DNA from: Cryoendolithus antarcticus
Lineage: Eukaryota; Ascomycota; Dothideomycetes; Cladosporiales; Cladosporiaceae
Assembly (NCBI GenBank): GCA_002077065.1
Contig: NAJO01000043.1
Location: 62,001 to 126,000, forward strand
Direction of reading: 5' to 3'
Length of the DNA stretch: 64,000 bases
Below the pieces are notes generated by a model that worked only from the letters and a program-made list of their open reading frames with translations, was not told the origin of the DNA and searched no databases. The first letter of the stretch is position 1. Every line of letters starts with the position of its first letter. Shown here one piece after another: positions 45,365 to 55,971 of this stretch. A program made the translations under genes and the position numbers.

Positions 45365-46285
45365 ATGTCCGAAGGCAAGCTCTCCGGTCGCGTTGCAATT
45401 ATCACTGGCGGAGGCGGTGGATTTGGCAAGGGTATTGCCGAGACGTTTCTCAAGCAAGGCGCGAAAGTGATCATCGCGGATTTTGTCGAGGACGTCGGCC
45501 AGAAGACAGCTTCGGAGCTGAAGTGCGAGTTCGTGAGGGCCGATGTAACAAAGAAAGCCGACTGGGAGAAGATCTTGAAGTTTGCAGACGAGAAGTTCGG
45601 AAAGATCGATACAGTGGTGAATAACGCTGGTAGGTGGCCTAGGTCTTGGGCCAGTAGGATTGGGATGGCACGCTGACTGGTGCCTATCAGGGACGACATA
45701 TCGGAACAAGCCTACGAACGATGTCACAGACGAGGACTTCGACAAGGTGTTCAGCGTCAACGTCAAGTCCATCTACTACTCAGCGAACGTGATCGTTCCA
45801 TACCTGCAGAAGAAGGGCAACGGCGGAAGTGTAAGCCTCTACAGGTCTCTCATTGAAGCTGCGCCGGACTGAATGAACGTGCAGTTCGTTACGATCGCCT
45901 CAACAGCAGGCCTCCGACCGAGAGGCGGCCTCACATGGTACAATGCCTCGAAGGCCGCCGTAATCAACGCAACCAAAAGCATGGCAGTAGAATATGCATC
46001 TGAAAAGATTCGGTTCAACAACGTGTGCCCTGTGGTTGGACTAAACACAGGACTGTATGTACATATGATCGGTTCCCAATGAGGCTCCGGAGACTGACAA
46101 GAGTTTCTAGATCGGATCTGTTCTTGGGTAAGCCAGAAAACGAGGCAAAGTTCATGGCTACCGTACCGATGGGACGAGGGAGCACGCCGGCAGATGTTGG
46201 TAATGCCTGCGCGTTTCTAGCGAGCGAGGAATCGTCCTTCCTGACGGGTATCGACATTCCTGTGGATGGCGGTCGGTGTGTTTAG
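45365..46285 (+). CDS. Short-chain dehydrogenase/reductase
   Basis: Exons 45365-45629, 45691-45830, 45885-46054 and 46111-46285 give 249 residues; introns are 54-61 nt, all GT-AG. The Rossmann nucleotide motif is [10 protein letters not shown] at 14-23, NNAG at about 86-89, catalytic Ser141 (IASTAG), Tyr154 and Lys158 (YNASK). The C-terminus [12 protein letters not shown] is classical-SDR (3-oxoacyl-ACP reductase/glucose dehydrogenase type). Asp at about 39 (IIADF) after the second strand favours NAD(H) over NADP(H). The substrate is not predictable. The gene is tail to tail with dihydroxyacetone kinase, 70 bp apart; a polyol or glycerol oxidation step feeding that kinase is possible but only a suggestion. 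Confidence 0.9.
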
Positions 46286-46355
46286 ATGTTCCAGTATCAA
46301 GACAGAAGTATGTACAGTCAAAAGCCGTATACTGAAGCGCGGACATCGAAAGCTA
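46286..46355. other. Convergent 70-bp gap SDR / DAK1
   Basis: Only 70 bp lie between the stop codons of the two convergent genes, so their 3' untranslated regions must overlap. No separate terminator motif could be assigned. Confidence 0.5.
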
Positions 46356-48231
46356 TCATTGCGGAAGTCCACTCAACAATCCTTCCAGGAAGATCGCTGC
46401 GGCCATGGCGCCAGGATCTGGCGGCATGTCCATGGATTCTGCTTGCTCGCCAACATACGTTGCTGGACCATGTCAGCACACACGGTGCTGGATAAGATGT
46501 GCAGTCCACTTACCTCGCCCAAACTTCGCCTTCATGCCGGCTGTGCTCTTCGCGCCTGCATCGCCCGCCTTTACTGCTTCAGCAAAGTCTCCATCTTTCT
46601 CAAATGCCTCGCAGAATGGGATCAAGGTGTCCATGACAGTTCTGCCACCGACTGCTGCGCTGGTATAGCCCATCAGATTTCGTAGCGCGCCACCTGCAGC
46701 TTTGCCCATGATCTTGCCATCAAGCTGCGCCTTCGCATCACCTTGAGCAAACAAATGCCTCAGCTGTGTCGTGAAGCCAGCTACAACGATCGCGATGATC
46801 GCGCCGAGTGTGCCGCCAATCTCCTCTACTGCCTCATCAACCTCGTCCAAAATGTGAAACAGCGCGCCATCTTTGCAGAGACCAGCATCAAGCTTCTTGA
46901 GCACTCCTTGACACATGCCCACGACGGCCTCGCCACAGTCACCATCTCCCATCTGTATATCCCATTTCGTGATATCTGGCTCGGCCTTGATAGCAGCATC
47001 GCATGCTTTCCGCAACGCAATTTCAGTTGTCGCAGGGTCGACCTTCGGTCCAGCTGCTGCGTCCGCACCTGCGAGCTTGTCGGTGTGCGCCGACTGCTTT
47101 GCCTCTTTAGCCTCCCTGTACCCGTTCTTTGGCCAGGCCGGCGCTCTAGTATCCGAGTCCAGGAGTTCAAGCAACTGTGATACTGGTGTCTTTGTCGCTC
47201 GCTCGATCCCGGAGACGTTCAGAAGCGACAAAGACCAGCCTGGTGCGTTCAGCGATGTCTCGAAGCATGATGTGTACTCTCGTGTTGGTGTGATCTTCCA
47301 GTCCTTATTGAGATTCCTGCGCACAGTACTCGTCAACGCTTCGAGCTCGAAGTTCGACATGCCACCGAAGTTGTTGATCAGCAGGAGTACGATATCGTCC
47401 GGCTTGAAATCCACGAAAGCGCGGTCTTTGTCACTTGGGTCAAGGCAGTACTTCAGCATGTCTGCTACCAAGTCGTCTACCTTCGGCATAGGCGCGATCT
47501 CGTGCAATCCCGGCTCGTTATGTATGCCCATCCCTAGCACGTACGTATCATCTGGTATACTCCTATGATGCTCGCGGCCTGGGATATGACAGTGGTCCAG
47601 CGAAGAGCCCACCGTGACGCAGTTGTCGTTGACTGATTGTCCAATGTTGTAGCATGTGTCGAAGTCATAGCCGGCGTGCGATGCACTCCCACACAGCTTT
47701 AGCACTGCATCTCAATCAGTCACCTTGGCCTGATCGGCAACACTTTCCTGGCAACTCACCGAACATATTCCCTGCTAAACCCCTTCTCCCCAGATTCTCC
47801 GTCTGCTTCCTCCCCAGCGCAACATCGTCTGTCATCCTTAGTATCTCGACCCTACCGCCCCTTCCCAATGCCTTCTCTCTTGCCAAGCCGAAGTGCAGGT
47901 TGTCACCGGTATAGTTCGTAATGCATAGTATGATCCCCACCTCACTGGGCACATGTTCAATTGCAGCCATGATTTGCTTCGCGCTGGGGCTGGCGAAGAC
48001 TTCTCCATTGACAGCAGCAGCGAGCATGCCGTCGCCCACATAGCCGCTCCATGCTGGCTCGTGTCCAGAGCCACCGCCAGAGATCACGGACACTCGCGAT
48101 GGCGAGTGCGTCTTGTCGTAGACGACCTTGGCCGGAGCATCGAGAGCAAGATGGCTATTGCGTGAGACTAAGGACTCGAGGCCGAGCACTACGACGCCTT
48201 CGGTCGCAGGAAAGAAGTGCTTCGTGCTCAT
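46356..48231 (-). CDS. DAK1: Dihydroxyacetone kinase (ATP-dependent)
   Basis: Exons 48231-47760, 47704-46514 and 46462-46356 encode 589 residues; introns are 55 and 51 nt. The DhaK domain (1 to about 330) starts MSTKHFFPATEGVVVLGLE, with substrate-binding SGGGSGHEPAWSGYVG (about 51-66) and the His that covalently binds dihydroxyacetone in LDHCHIPG (194-201). The DhaL domain (about 385-589) has the ATP-Mg loop MGDGDCGEAV, and GGTLGAI and MGYTSAAVGGRTVMDTL near the end. The last exon (TYVGEQAESMDMPPDPGAM) completes the conserved C-terminus. The enzyme phosphorylates dihydroxyacetone (and glyceraldehyde) in the cytosol, feeding glycerol carbon into glycolysis and detoxifying dihydroxyacetone. 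It is convergent with the SDR gene. Confidence 0.95.
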
Positions 48232-48637
48232 AATGGAGATGCTGAATGTACTGGGGTTTGGCGATAGGCAAAAGTGAAAACACGAGACACTCAACTTACA
48301 CCATCATCTGCCATCCAGTGGCATGGAACGGAAGTCCACTGCGGATATGAGCATGAGCGACCCCTCAGAAAGCCCCGCCTCGAGATGTCTTCTAAGCAAA
48401 AGAGCTGGACTCGGGCGAAGAGCAGAAGCTCTCGATTAGCCGCGAGGAGACTCCTCGGGACATCTGCATGCGGCAATCCGAAATGCTCAGCTGAAGCCTT
48501 AGGCATGCACATTTTCTACAGTTACAGCGCCGCACACATCCTTCTTGCAACCGGTGAGAGGGGACGCTTTGACTCGCGAGGAGAGGGCATGAGACAACGT
48601 CCATACAAGTGTCTCGTGGGCCATGTACTAGTCTCAC
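48232..48637. other. Gap between DAK1 and the nuclease pseudogene
   Basis: About 400 bp: the DAK1 promoter and the 3' flank of the decayed nuclease gene. Only short frames without motifs. Confidence 0.35.
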
Positions 48638-50609
48638 CTAACTTCTGCACACATTGATCTTCGCCAACGCCGGGTCATGATCGCTGACCTCGTTTCCAGC
48701 ACTCACCCACGTATTCAAATGGAGATGCTCGAAGTCACTACACTTAACATCTCTCGCTGGCCGCGGGCTCACGAAGAGATGATCGAGCTGTTGTTTATTT
48801 AAATGTGTACGAGTATCGTTCCACATCCTTGACATTGGCAACGACGTCCAGCTCCTTGAGACCGGAGACCTCGACGAAACGCTCTAGAGGCCGGACCCAC
48901 GAGAACTCATTAAAGTCGCCGCTAGCGATGACGGCCGCGTTCCGGTCTTGCGCAAGAATCTCAGCGATGAAGGCTCCAGTCACCTCACCCTCTGCGATGC
49001 GATTATCAATTCTTCCATTGACAGGAGGTCGCGCATCCCCTTCTAAACTCGAGGAGCGACCCTTACTTGTGGAGTGGACATTCACCGTGAAAAATGGCCC
49101 TTGCCGTCGATCGTCTCCCACTCAGCTACGAGTGGTTTGCGGCTGCTGTTGAACACCTGTGGAGTCGTGATACGTCCAGGGTTGTACCGGAGTGTAGGAT
49201 CCGGCAGAACTGCATTGGAATCGAGAGGTCCGCCTGGATTGGGCTTGAACTGGCGGATCTGGTCTGACCTGTAAATGTAGGCGTTCCGAATGTTGCCGCC
49301 TGGGGCACCTCCGTCCTGATTGTTAACGGGGTCAACATCAGTGAAGGCATACGGGATTTTGGAGCTTGCTTCAAGAGCGGTCGTGAGTTCAAGAAGCGTC
49401 GCGTTGGCATCCACGTTGACGTTGTTGGTCTCGCAGTTGTTGTCCTGGATCTCCTGGAGGAACACGATGGATGGCGAGTTCGTGTACTTGACGATGTGCT
49501 CCACTATTCGGGGCACCCTTGGGTTCCCAGCAGCAAAGTTCTCTGCATTGTAAGAGCCATCTGTGATGCCATCGCACTTCCCATTAGTCTTGATGTTCGA
49601 AGGTGGCGGGAGCTCCGGCTACTTCAGCGCCTTGATCTTGGTTCCGGTGAGGGGCAGGATACTGTAGAAGCCGAAATTGTACTGGACCACGCCCACGACC
49701 GTCTCTAGCGTATCACCGAGCTTCGTGGTGTTCACATTGCGCGTACCGTCCAAAGGAGTGCCAACAATTACAGTTTCGGGATTCGCATCTTCTGGCGTAA
49801 CGGTGAGCCCTCTGCGTGGTTTCCTGCCATTGACTTTCCAGTCTCCATAAACCCACTGATCGCCGAAAGTGTTCGCTGGCCGGCCAAGCGCAGTGACGCC
49901 CTGTACCGTAACAAGCTCGCCGGACAGCGACTCCCAGAAGTCCATGCCGGAGCGGCCGGGGTTCAGTCTCGGATTCTCGGCAGACACCCGCGATACGGTG
50001 TTGGGGTAGGCAAAGATATCGTTGTTGGTGTCCAGGCTGCTGTAGAGCTCGGTTGGCGGTGAGACGTCACGACGACCGATTAAGCCCAAGGTGCGCTTGC
50101 CGAGCACCACAGGCTCGACGGCATTGCCTGAGCTGATGATGCGAACACTGCGAGGGGTCGTGACCTCGGTCAGGTATAGATAGGCACTGGACGAGCGGTA
50201 TTCCGTCACGTTACCATCGATCGTGATGATCTGACCGCGAGTGATGTTGCGCGCGAAGGCCGCGCCAAAGACGTAGACACTAATAAGTATCAGTGGCTAT
50301 CTTGCTGGCCGCCAGTCTTTCCAAGTCTGAAGTACAATAGCCGGGCAGTCAAGATCACCAAGACTTCCAACATCGTGAGGAAAGTAACACTGTGCCTTGA
50401 ACGTACCTTTCTGAGGTGCGCTCGTTGTCGTCAGGAGCTGTACCGCGTAGCCATAGTCCGCTGGGGCCCTTGGCAGTGACTAGGCCTGTAAGATTTGTGA
50501 AGCCAGTGCCATTGAGGGACGATTGGTAACGATCTCCAGTGATCTGGGCAACGGTGATGGCAGATGTCAAATCCACAGCCAAAAGGCTGGTCGCAAGAAG
50601 TACCTTCAT
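48638..50609 (-). pseudogene. Decayed secreted endonuclease/exonuclease/phosphatase-family protein
   Basis: Start ATG 50609 gives a signal peptide (MKVLLATSLLAVDLTSA). After exon 1 an intron (50280-50406) joins SE/SVYVFGAAF, and a frame of about 215 codons follows with an OB-fold-like region (VTVQGVTALGRPANTFGD). At 49619-49621 an in-frame TAG interrupts a coding frame that then continues PELPPPSNIKTNGKCDGI and the phosphodiesterase motif IVFLQEIQDNN. Near 49095-49105 a base is missing: WETIDGKG is in one frame, GPFFTVNVHSTSKGR in another. The frame then shows VIASGDFNEF (catalytic Asp/Asn) to YSYTF near 48800, where one extra base must be skipped to reach QQLDHLFVSPR and the final SDHDPAL. 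Intact relatives are secreted metal-dependent nucleases or phosphodiesterases (ExeM/NucH-like layout). One stop and two frameshifts make it non-functional as read. Confidence 0.85.
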
Positions 50610-52700
50610 CTTGGACAGTCGTCGCTGTCTTGCTGCAACCAAAGTGAATTACGAGAAGCCTACTACCTTGAACCTGAAGACTTGCAGGTCGAATTGTCAC
50701 CCACAGACTACGTCTCCTTGCTTCTTGCCGAAGCACTCCACTGGTAGAGAGAGCCCAAGCACGTGTTGTCGACACCGCGGGCGAGTTTCTGCGTCGGGAA
50801 GCTCTCAAGAGGTCTCGGGATGTCAAGCGTCTGGGCGATCTTGGCAAGAACTCAGGTACCCGGCCATGCCGCTGTATGGCTCGTCGATCAGGCCCAGCTG
50901 CCCGGGGTTGGACATGGAGAAAGCCATGCGGCCCAGTGTAGCTGCTGATCTACATTCATACTCCACATCTGCCAGACGCATCTTGGGAGCTGTGAATAGG
51001 CGCAAATTATTAGACACTGTGCCGTGGCAGGTGCAAAGGCGTCGCGATAGGGAATGGAGCCGACGACAAGACCACTGCGCAAGCAAGGTCAAGGAGATGA
51101 GGGCGATTTGCAAGCTGCGATCGCGGGTAGTCTGTGTTGAAGCTGATGGAGTAGTGTAAAACGTGTCGAAGCGAGGCAGAGTCTTGGCGGGGGCAACATT
51201 GTCCACCCTGCGATAGAAGGTCGTCCAAATTCGACGCATTACATCTATTTGTCGTGCTCGTGCCCGTCATTTGCCATTTTCGCAGCAGCGCGGCGGCGTG
51301 TTCAAGGATGTGTCGTGGTGTGTTCACGCAGTTCGAGGGAGTTCTGATCGGAAAATAGGAACAAGGCTGTTCCCGTTCCGCACGGCTCTTCCGCCCTGCT
51401 CCGGCGCACAACAGGGCACTTAAGCTACTGACAGATGACACTATCTACTGAGACTTTCAAAGTCGTAACAGTGAATTTAATGTTAAAGTCTTCCAGCTGC
51501 GAGTGGTTTCTTGCCCCAGGAGGAGACCACGCCACTCGTGCTCGCAGCACGGAACGCATCGAGCGCTTCGGTAGCCTGCACTTCAGAGCACGCAGAGACC
51601 GCGGCACTCGTTGTAGCACGGATCCTTCGAGAAGTATCATCTGCAAGTCGGCCACAATATTCACTGGACAGTCAAGTGTCAAACAAAACGGGTCATGGCA
51701 GCGTCTTCGTCCAGTCCTCAAGACGCAGTGGGGTTTCACTCGAAGCATCTGGCACCTCATCCCCTGGGATGGGAACTGCTGACTTGATCTGATTCTAGGC
51801 TCGGCAGCAGGCTGTTGCTTTCGAGCTATGAGAGTCCGCGACAATCAGAGGTGGGCGGCATTTCCATTGCTCGACTCTAGTCAGGACTCACTAAAGAGAG
51901 ACCGGTCGGGCTTTCGAAGCTGTGGGACGCTGCGTTTCGAGGGTGGGCATCAGTATCGGAATGCTGAGGTGAAGGCGGCGCCATGCGAATTTGTCAACAG
52001 ACGATACGTGACGACCTGCTGGATCCCGAGCAAACAGAAACTTTCACTGCGTGGTCTTGCTGGGGCTACAGCGGTCCGCAAAGCAGCGATCGTAAGGGTC
52101 CTTCTGGTCAAGTCAGTGTCTTACGCCTGCCCGGGGACTCGCAGCTTTCTGCTATGCCGATTAACGTCTTGCGACAGGTAATTAGTATGCGAGCGAGAGC
52201 CTGAAGCGGGAAGATCATGCGTCGTCAGGTTAATGCATGCCTCACAGCTCATACCGTACGTGAGGTAAATCGAGCTACTGTAGACCGCTGCAAGAGCCAT
52301 TGATAGTGGCATGCCAAAGTGACGGAGATATGAGGCTACAGCTTACTCCATTCAGTAGTTCATGCTTGTCCCAATGTTCGCGATATTGACCTCACTGGCG
52401 AATCTGGAGCCGAAGATGGAGCTGACTGACTCGGCACATGTGAGACTGGTTATGTCCGAGCTTAGCGCACACACTACTAGCCCCGGAAACAGACTAAATC
52501 CGCGGTACGATGCAACATAGTGTCCTTGTCCTGGGCAACTCAAATCGGTCTCGCACCTAGGGTAGTGCGGCTGAAGTCCCAAATGACAAGTAGGTATAAA
52601 GCGTGAATGATTTTCCAGCCCCGTCGCAACATCTTTGACCCTCCATCGTACTACTCTGAAGTCCACTCCGACTGCTCAGATACATAATTCAAGACCAGCA
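50610..52700. other. 2.1-kb stretch without a supported gene
   Basis: Frames of up to 206 codons occur on both strands (for example 50539-51159 plus, 51425-51844 minus), none with a recognisable motif, and they contradict each other. The last 70 bp are the leader of the alpha/beta hydrolase gene. No terminal repeats, transposase or RNA gene seen. It may hold remains too degraded to recognise. Confidence 0.35.
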
Positions 52701-53456
52701 ATGGCACTAACGCAGCTGGTGATGGTCCACGGTGCGTGGCACAGCCCCGAGCATTTCGACCCATTGATAGACTATCTTTCCAAGCATAACTTCAGATGCC
52801 TCCCAGTGACACTCCCCAGCACGCAGCGCAACAACAATCCCAATCCAACGACGTTGGACGACGACATCGCCACCATCCGCACAGCTCTGCTCGCCGCACT
52901 CAATGACGGCGACGTAGCCCTTCTAGCCCACAGCTTCGGCGGCATGAGCTCCATGTCCTCCCTCCAAGACCTCACGCCCGCCTCCCGCAAAGCAGCCGGC
53001 CACACCACAGCCGTCAGACACGCAATCCTCATCGCCTCCTTCTTCGCGCCGGTCGGTGGTATGGCGCCTGAAGTCCTCGGCGATCGTGCCCCGCCCATCG
53101 GCGTGCCCGTTGGCCCGTTCAACCATGTTGGCCCTGGCAAAGCCGAAGATTACTTCTACGCCGACCTCACTGCCGCCGAAGCCCAGAAGTGGACGAATTT
53201 GCTGAAGCCCATTTCTGCCACTGCGTTCCTCGGCAAAACGACAAGTGAGGCGTGGACGGAGTTGCCGATTAGCTATCTGGTTTGTTTGCGTGATCAGGCG
53301 CTTTTGCCGCTGGCGCAACGGTGGGTTATTGACATGGCGAGGGACAAGGGCGCTAAGGTCAGGGTTGAGGAATTTGATTCGAGTCACAGTCCGTTTTTGA
53401 GTATGCCAGAGCGGACTGGGGAATTTGTGAGGAGGAGCGTAGGTGAAAGTATTTAG
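52701..53456 (+). CDS. Alpha/beta hydrolase (AB hydrolase 6-like)
   Basis: A single exon of 251 residues from the ATG at 52701; an upstream frame extension adds residues without homology. Strand 1 and the oxyanion loop are MVHGAWHSPEHFDPL (8-22). The nucleophile elbow is AHSFGG with Ser78. An acid residue is expected near Asp/Glu 205-225. The catalytic His is His232 in FDSSHSPFLSMPE, the usual 'x-x-S-H-[SM]-P-[FM]' ending of small esterase-like members such as salicylate/methyl-ester hydrolases. No signal peptide is visible. The substrate cannot be predicted. It is convergent with the following gene, 68 bp apart. Confidence 0.88.
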   Translation: MALTQLVMVHGAWHSPEHFDPLIDYLSKHNFRCLPVTLPSTQRNNNPNPTTLDDDIATIRTALLAALNDGDVALLAHSFGGMSSMSSLQDLTPASRKAAGHTTAVRHAILIASFFAPVGGMAPEVLGDRAPPIGVPVGPFNHVGPGKAEDYFYADLTAAEAQKWTNLLKPISATAFLGKTTSEAWTELPISYLVCLRDQALLPLAQRWVIDMARDKGAKVRVEEFDSSHSPFLSMPERTGEFVRRSVGESI

Positions 53457-53524
53457 GGCTCCGCGAACAGCCAGTGTGCGTAGCAGAGAGAACTGGTAGC
53501 TGAGCGATGGCCAAGAACGGCCCC

Positions 53525-54325
53525 CTAGGATTCGATGCTCACGCCGCCTTCCTCGTCGTCCGCGTTCGTTGCGAGTGTATCGTCTGGACGATCCCGGAAT
53601 AGCGTATCAAGCTCCAAGTATTCCTGGAGAGTGTTCGTGCGTTCGTCATTACGCAGTGGGTTCGTAGTACTTAGATACTGCCGATCAACGCGAAGTACAC
53701 GACGTGCTGCGCGGACCTGACCTGCAAGCTCATCAAGTGTCTCTCTGAGGGTATCGTGCTCTTGTGTGAGAGCTGCGAGTGGCCGTCCATTACCCCAGTC
53801 AAGTTCCGTCACAGTCGCGAAATGTGTTCCTTTTCCAGATCGGAAGCTGTTCATTAGCAGATCACATTCGGCTAGTAGTGTCTCCACTACAGCACTTGAT
53901 GTCGTCACCCGTACGCGCAAGTCGACGATTAACATTGTCGGGGATCGTGTAGCATGATGGAGATACTCGCGTGCGTTGTACCGAAGCATGGCAACTGCGC
54001 GCTCCGTGGCATAAAGAGTGAAATTCCCGTTGTTGGCGTGCACTAGAGGTGCGCGCACGAATAGTGTTGGATGAGCGAGAAGCGCACGCTTATCCGTGAT
54101 AGAGTTGAGGAGAAAGCGTTCTACGATGTTGGCTAGTTCGACTGGATTCTCCGATTCTGCGTCGTCGAGGACTTCAGCCAGTAGGGAACGGCCATCCTCA
54201 TTAAGCTTTTCGATGAAGCGCTCGATTGCCTCGAACCTAGCGGTGTTGAGCGAGGTGCCCAGGGCAGAGCGCGCTACAGGCGAGCGAAGTGTAGGTGATA
54301 GGTGCTCCGCAACCAAAATCAGCAT
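53525..54325 (-). CDS. Hypothetical protein; frame extends upstream past an in-frame stop
   Basis: From the first usable ATG (54325) the frame gives 266 residues of unknown function: mostly helical, with ERFIEKLNEDGRSLLAEVLDD (part) near 35-55 and an acidic tail (DTLATNADDEEGGVSIES). The same frame keeps a coding look upstream, HVFALLVNNPRHVPPATTIQ about 30 residues before the ATG, then meets TGA at 54449-54451. Beyond it the frame again stays open to an ATG at 54604. No GT-AG intron removes the TGA without breaking the frame. Either the true protein starts late, or the gene (54604-53525, about 359 codons) carries a single nonsense mutation. I do not recognise the family. Confidence 0.55.
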   Translation of the reverse strand: MLILVAEHLSPTLRSPVARSALGTSLNTARFEAIERFIEKLNEDGRSLLAEVLDDAESENPVELANIVERFLLNSITDKRALLAHPTLFVRAPLVHANNGNFTLYATERAVAMLRYNAREYLHHATRSPTMLIVDLRVRVTTSSAVVETLLAECDLLMNSFRSGKGTHFATVTELDWGNGRPLAALTQEHDTLRETLDELAGQVRAARRVLRVDRQYLSTTNPLRNDERTNTLQEYLELDTLFRDRPDDTLATNADDEEGGVSIES

Positions 54326-54888
54326 GTAGTCGTGTTTGGCAGCGTCCGGATCAAGACTATTCAAAATGCGTTGACGGAAGTCTTGAATTGTCGTGGCAGG
54401 CGGGACATGACGCGGGTTATTGACAAGCAGTGCGAAAACATGATCGTTTCACTGGCAGGCTACTTCATCAGGGAGCATGTTAATGTCGATGTGGTCCGAC
54501 ATAGCTTGTATTTGGTCGTGGTCGATGCTTGCCGTTGTTGGTGTGGTGTTGTCACTCGCATGAAGACTAGTGGGCGCGCTTTCGATGTGGAAAGCGCGAC
54601 CCATCTTTAGCACCTTCACTTCGTGGCGTTGTCCCCGCCACAAGTGTCCACTCTCTCCGTCTCTCCACGATTATCCACCTCCGCTTGCGCTGCTTGATCA
54701 TCGCTCCTGGCAGATTCAGCCCAAGCACTGCATTACGGAGAAATTGCAAAGTCCCATATAATGTCCCAGTTTGTGCGCTCGAAATGCTTGCACCTGGCTG
54801 GCCCATCGTCGAATGCTCTTTCTGCTTGCTTGTAAGGGACTCATGTCAGGCTCTCATATGACCATGAGCGACGTCCAATGACACTGCA

Positions 54889-55512
54889 TCAGAGCTTCGC
54901 CTTCCCACCTCCAAGCTCCGCTTTCAGAGCTTCCCTGAGGCTCGAAGCCATGACCTGTGCTTCCTCTTCGTCCAAGTCCTCTCTACTCCCACGCCCAAAC
55001 ACCTTCCAACTCTTGAGCATTCCGTAGTCCACCTTTCCCTTGCCGCCAATTTCTCGTCGGCCCTCCTGATATCTCGGTATCAGATGGAAGTGGACATGCG
55101 GGACTACTTGAGCAGCTCTCTCGCCGTTGTTTTGCACCACATTCCAGTCCTCGATCCCAGTGACCGAGCAAAGAGCTCGAGAGACGATGGGTAGCCATTC
55201 GCCGATTGCTTGTGACACCTCCTTGGCCTGTGTTGCAGTCTTCTCCGACGCCCAGTCGCTTGACTTGGGTGGTGCGTACATATCAGACAGCTTCTCGTAG
55301 TGTGGTCTTGTAGTGAGCAGTATGTGGCCCGGAGCTATGGGCATAATGTCTAGGAATGCCATCACCTGCGGCGTGGACAAGATCAGATAGCATCCCGGGT
55401 CAATCAGCTCTGGGTCAGGGTTTGCAGGGACGGGAGAGGACTCTGCTGGGTAGGCTTTGGCTATCTTGCAGAAGGCGCATGAGACTGGATAGCGCTCGCT
55501 GATGGAAGACAT
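54889..55512 (-). CDS. HIT-domain protein (histidine triad nucleotide hydrolase)
   Basis: A single exon of 207 residues. The histidine triad VPHVHFHLIPR places His at 139, 141 and 143, with conserved NVVQNNGERAAQ before it and an N-terminal CAFCKI metal-type pair (Cys12, Cys15) as in Hint-like and fungal HIT proteins. HIT enzymes hydrolyse or transfer nucleoside monophosphates through the central His. Between the sheet and triad lies GHILLTTRPHYEKLSDM (62-78), a typical block. The C-terminal 50 residues (GGKGKVDYGML, REDLDEEEAQVM) are longer than in Hint1, common among fungal members. Substrate likely a dinucleoside polyphosphate or AMP-conjugate; not predictable further. Head to head with the VPS9 gene across about 460 bp. 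Confidence 0.92.
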   Translation of the reverse strand: MSSISERYPVSCAFCKIAKAYPAESSPVPANPDPELIDPGCYLILSTPQVMAFLDIMPIAPGHILLTTRPHYEKLSDMYAPPKSSDWASEKTATQAKEVSQAIGEWLPIVSRALCSVTGIEDWNVVQNNGERAAQVVPHVHFHLIPRYQEGRREIGGKGKVDYGMLKSWKVFGRGSREDLDEEEAQVMASSLREALKAELGGGKAKL

Positions 55513-55971
55513 GGCTGAGTTTAGAGATCGTATAATGCCGCCTTGGAGAAGGAGGAAGGAAGGTCTCCAGCGGACTACATGGCATTCCCATACTGCTCAA
55601 GTCCGAGGTCCAATGGTTGATGAAGTCATAACTTCCACGTGCAGATTAGCCTCACATCGCCGTCGCGGACCGCACCTTATTCCCTGAGCCTAGTCTACAT
55701 GCATGTGACAGCTGCTATGATTAGCCAGCAGCATTGAAACACGACCAGGAAGCAGATCGCGTCTGCGCTGGCAATCACGAGTAATTCACGCGCACCCTTG
55801 ATCAATCTCTGCCTGAAGCGCAGCAGTCGATCGCGTCAAGAACGATCTCCAAGGGACCACATCTACCAACAACCCAAGATCATCTACCTACTGCATTCGT
55901 TTGCTGCGTTAGATGTACTCAGTGCATCTGCGCAACTCTTCTTTCCAATGACTCGGCATCTGCCCGACTGA
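55513..55971. promoter_or_regulatory. Divergent region HIT / VPS9-ankyrin gene
   Basis: A 459-bp gap between divergent start codons; both promoters should lie here. It shows a CA/CT-rich leader-like stretch (about 55855-55960) before the VPS9 ATG. No other feature. Confidence 0.4.

Noticed and set aside
33924..48231. A secondary-metabolite cluster around CYP505, the Zn2Cys6 factor and the SDR
   Set aside because: No PKS, NRPS, terpene synthase or transporter lies between them, and housekeeping genes (PPN1, DAK1) are interspersed.
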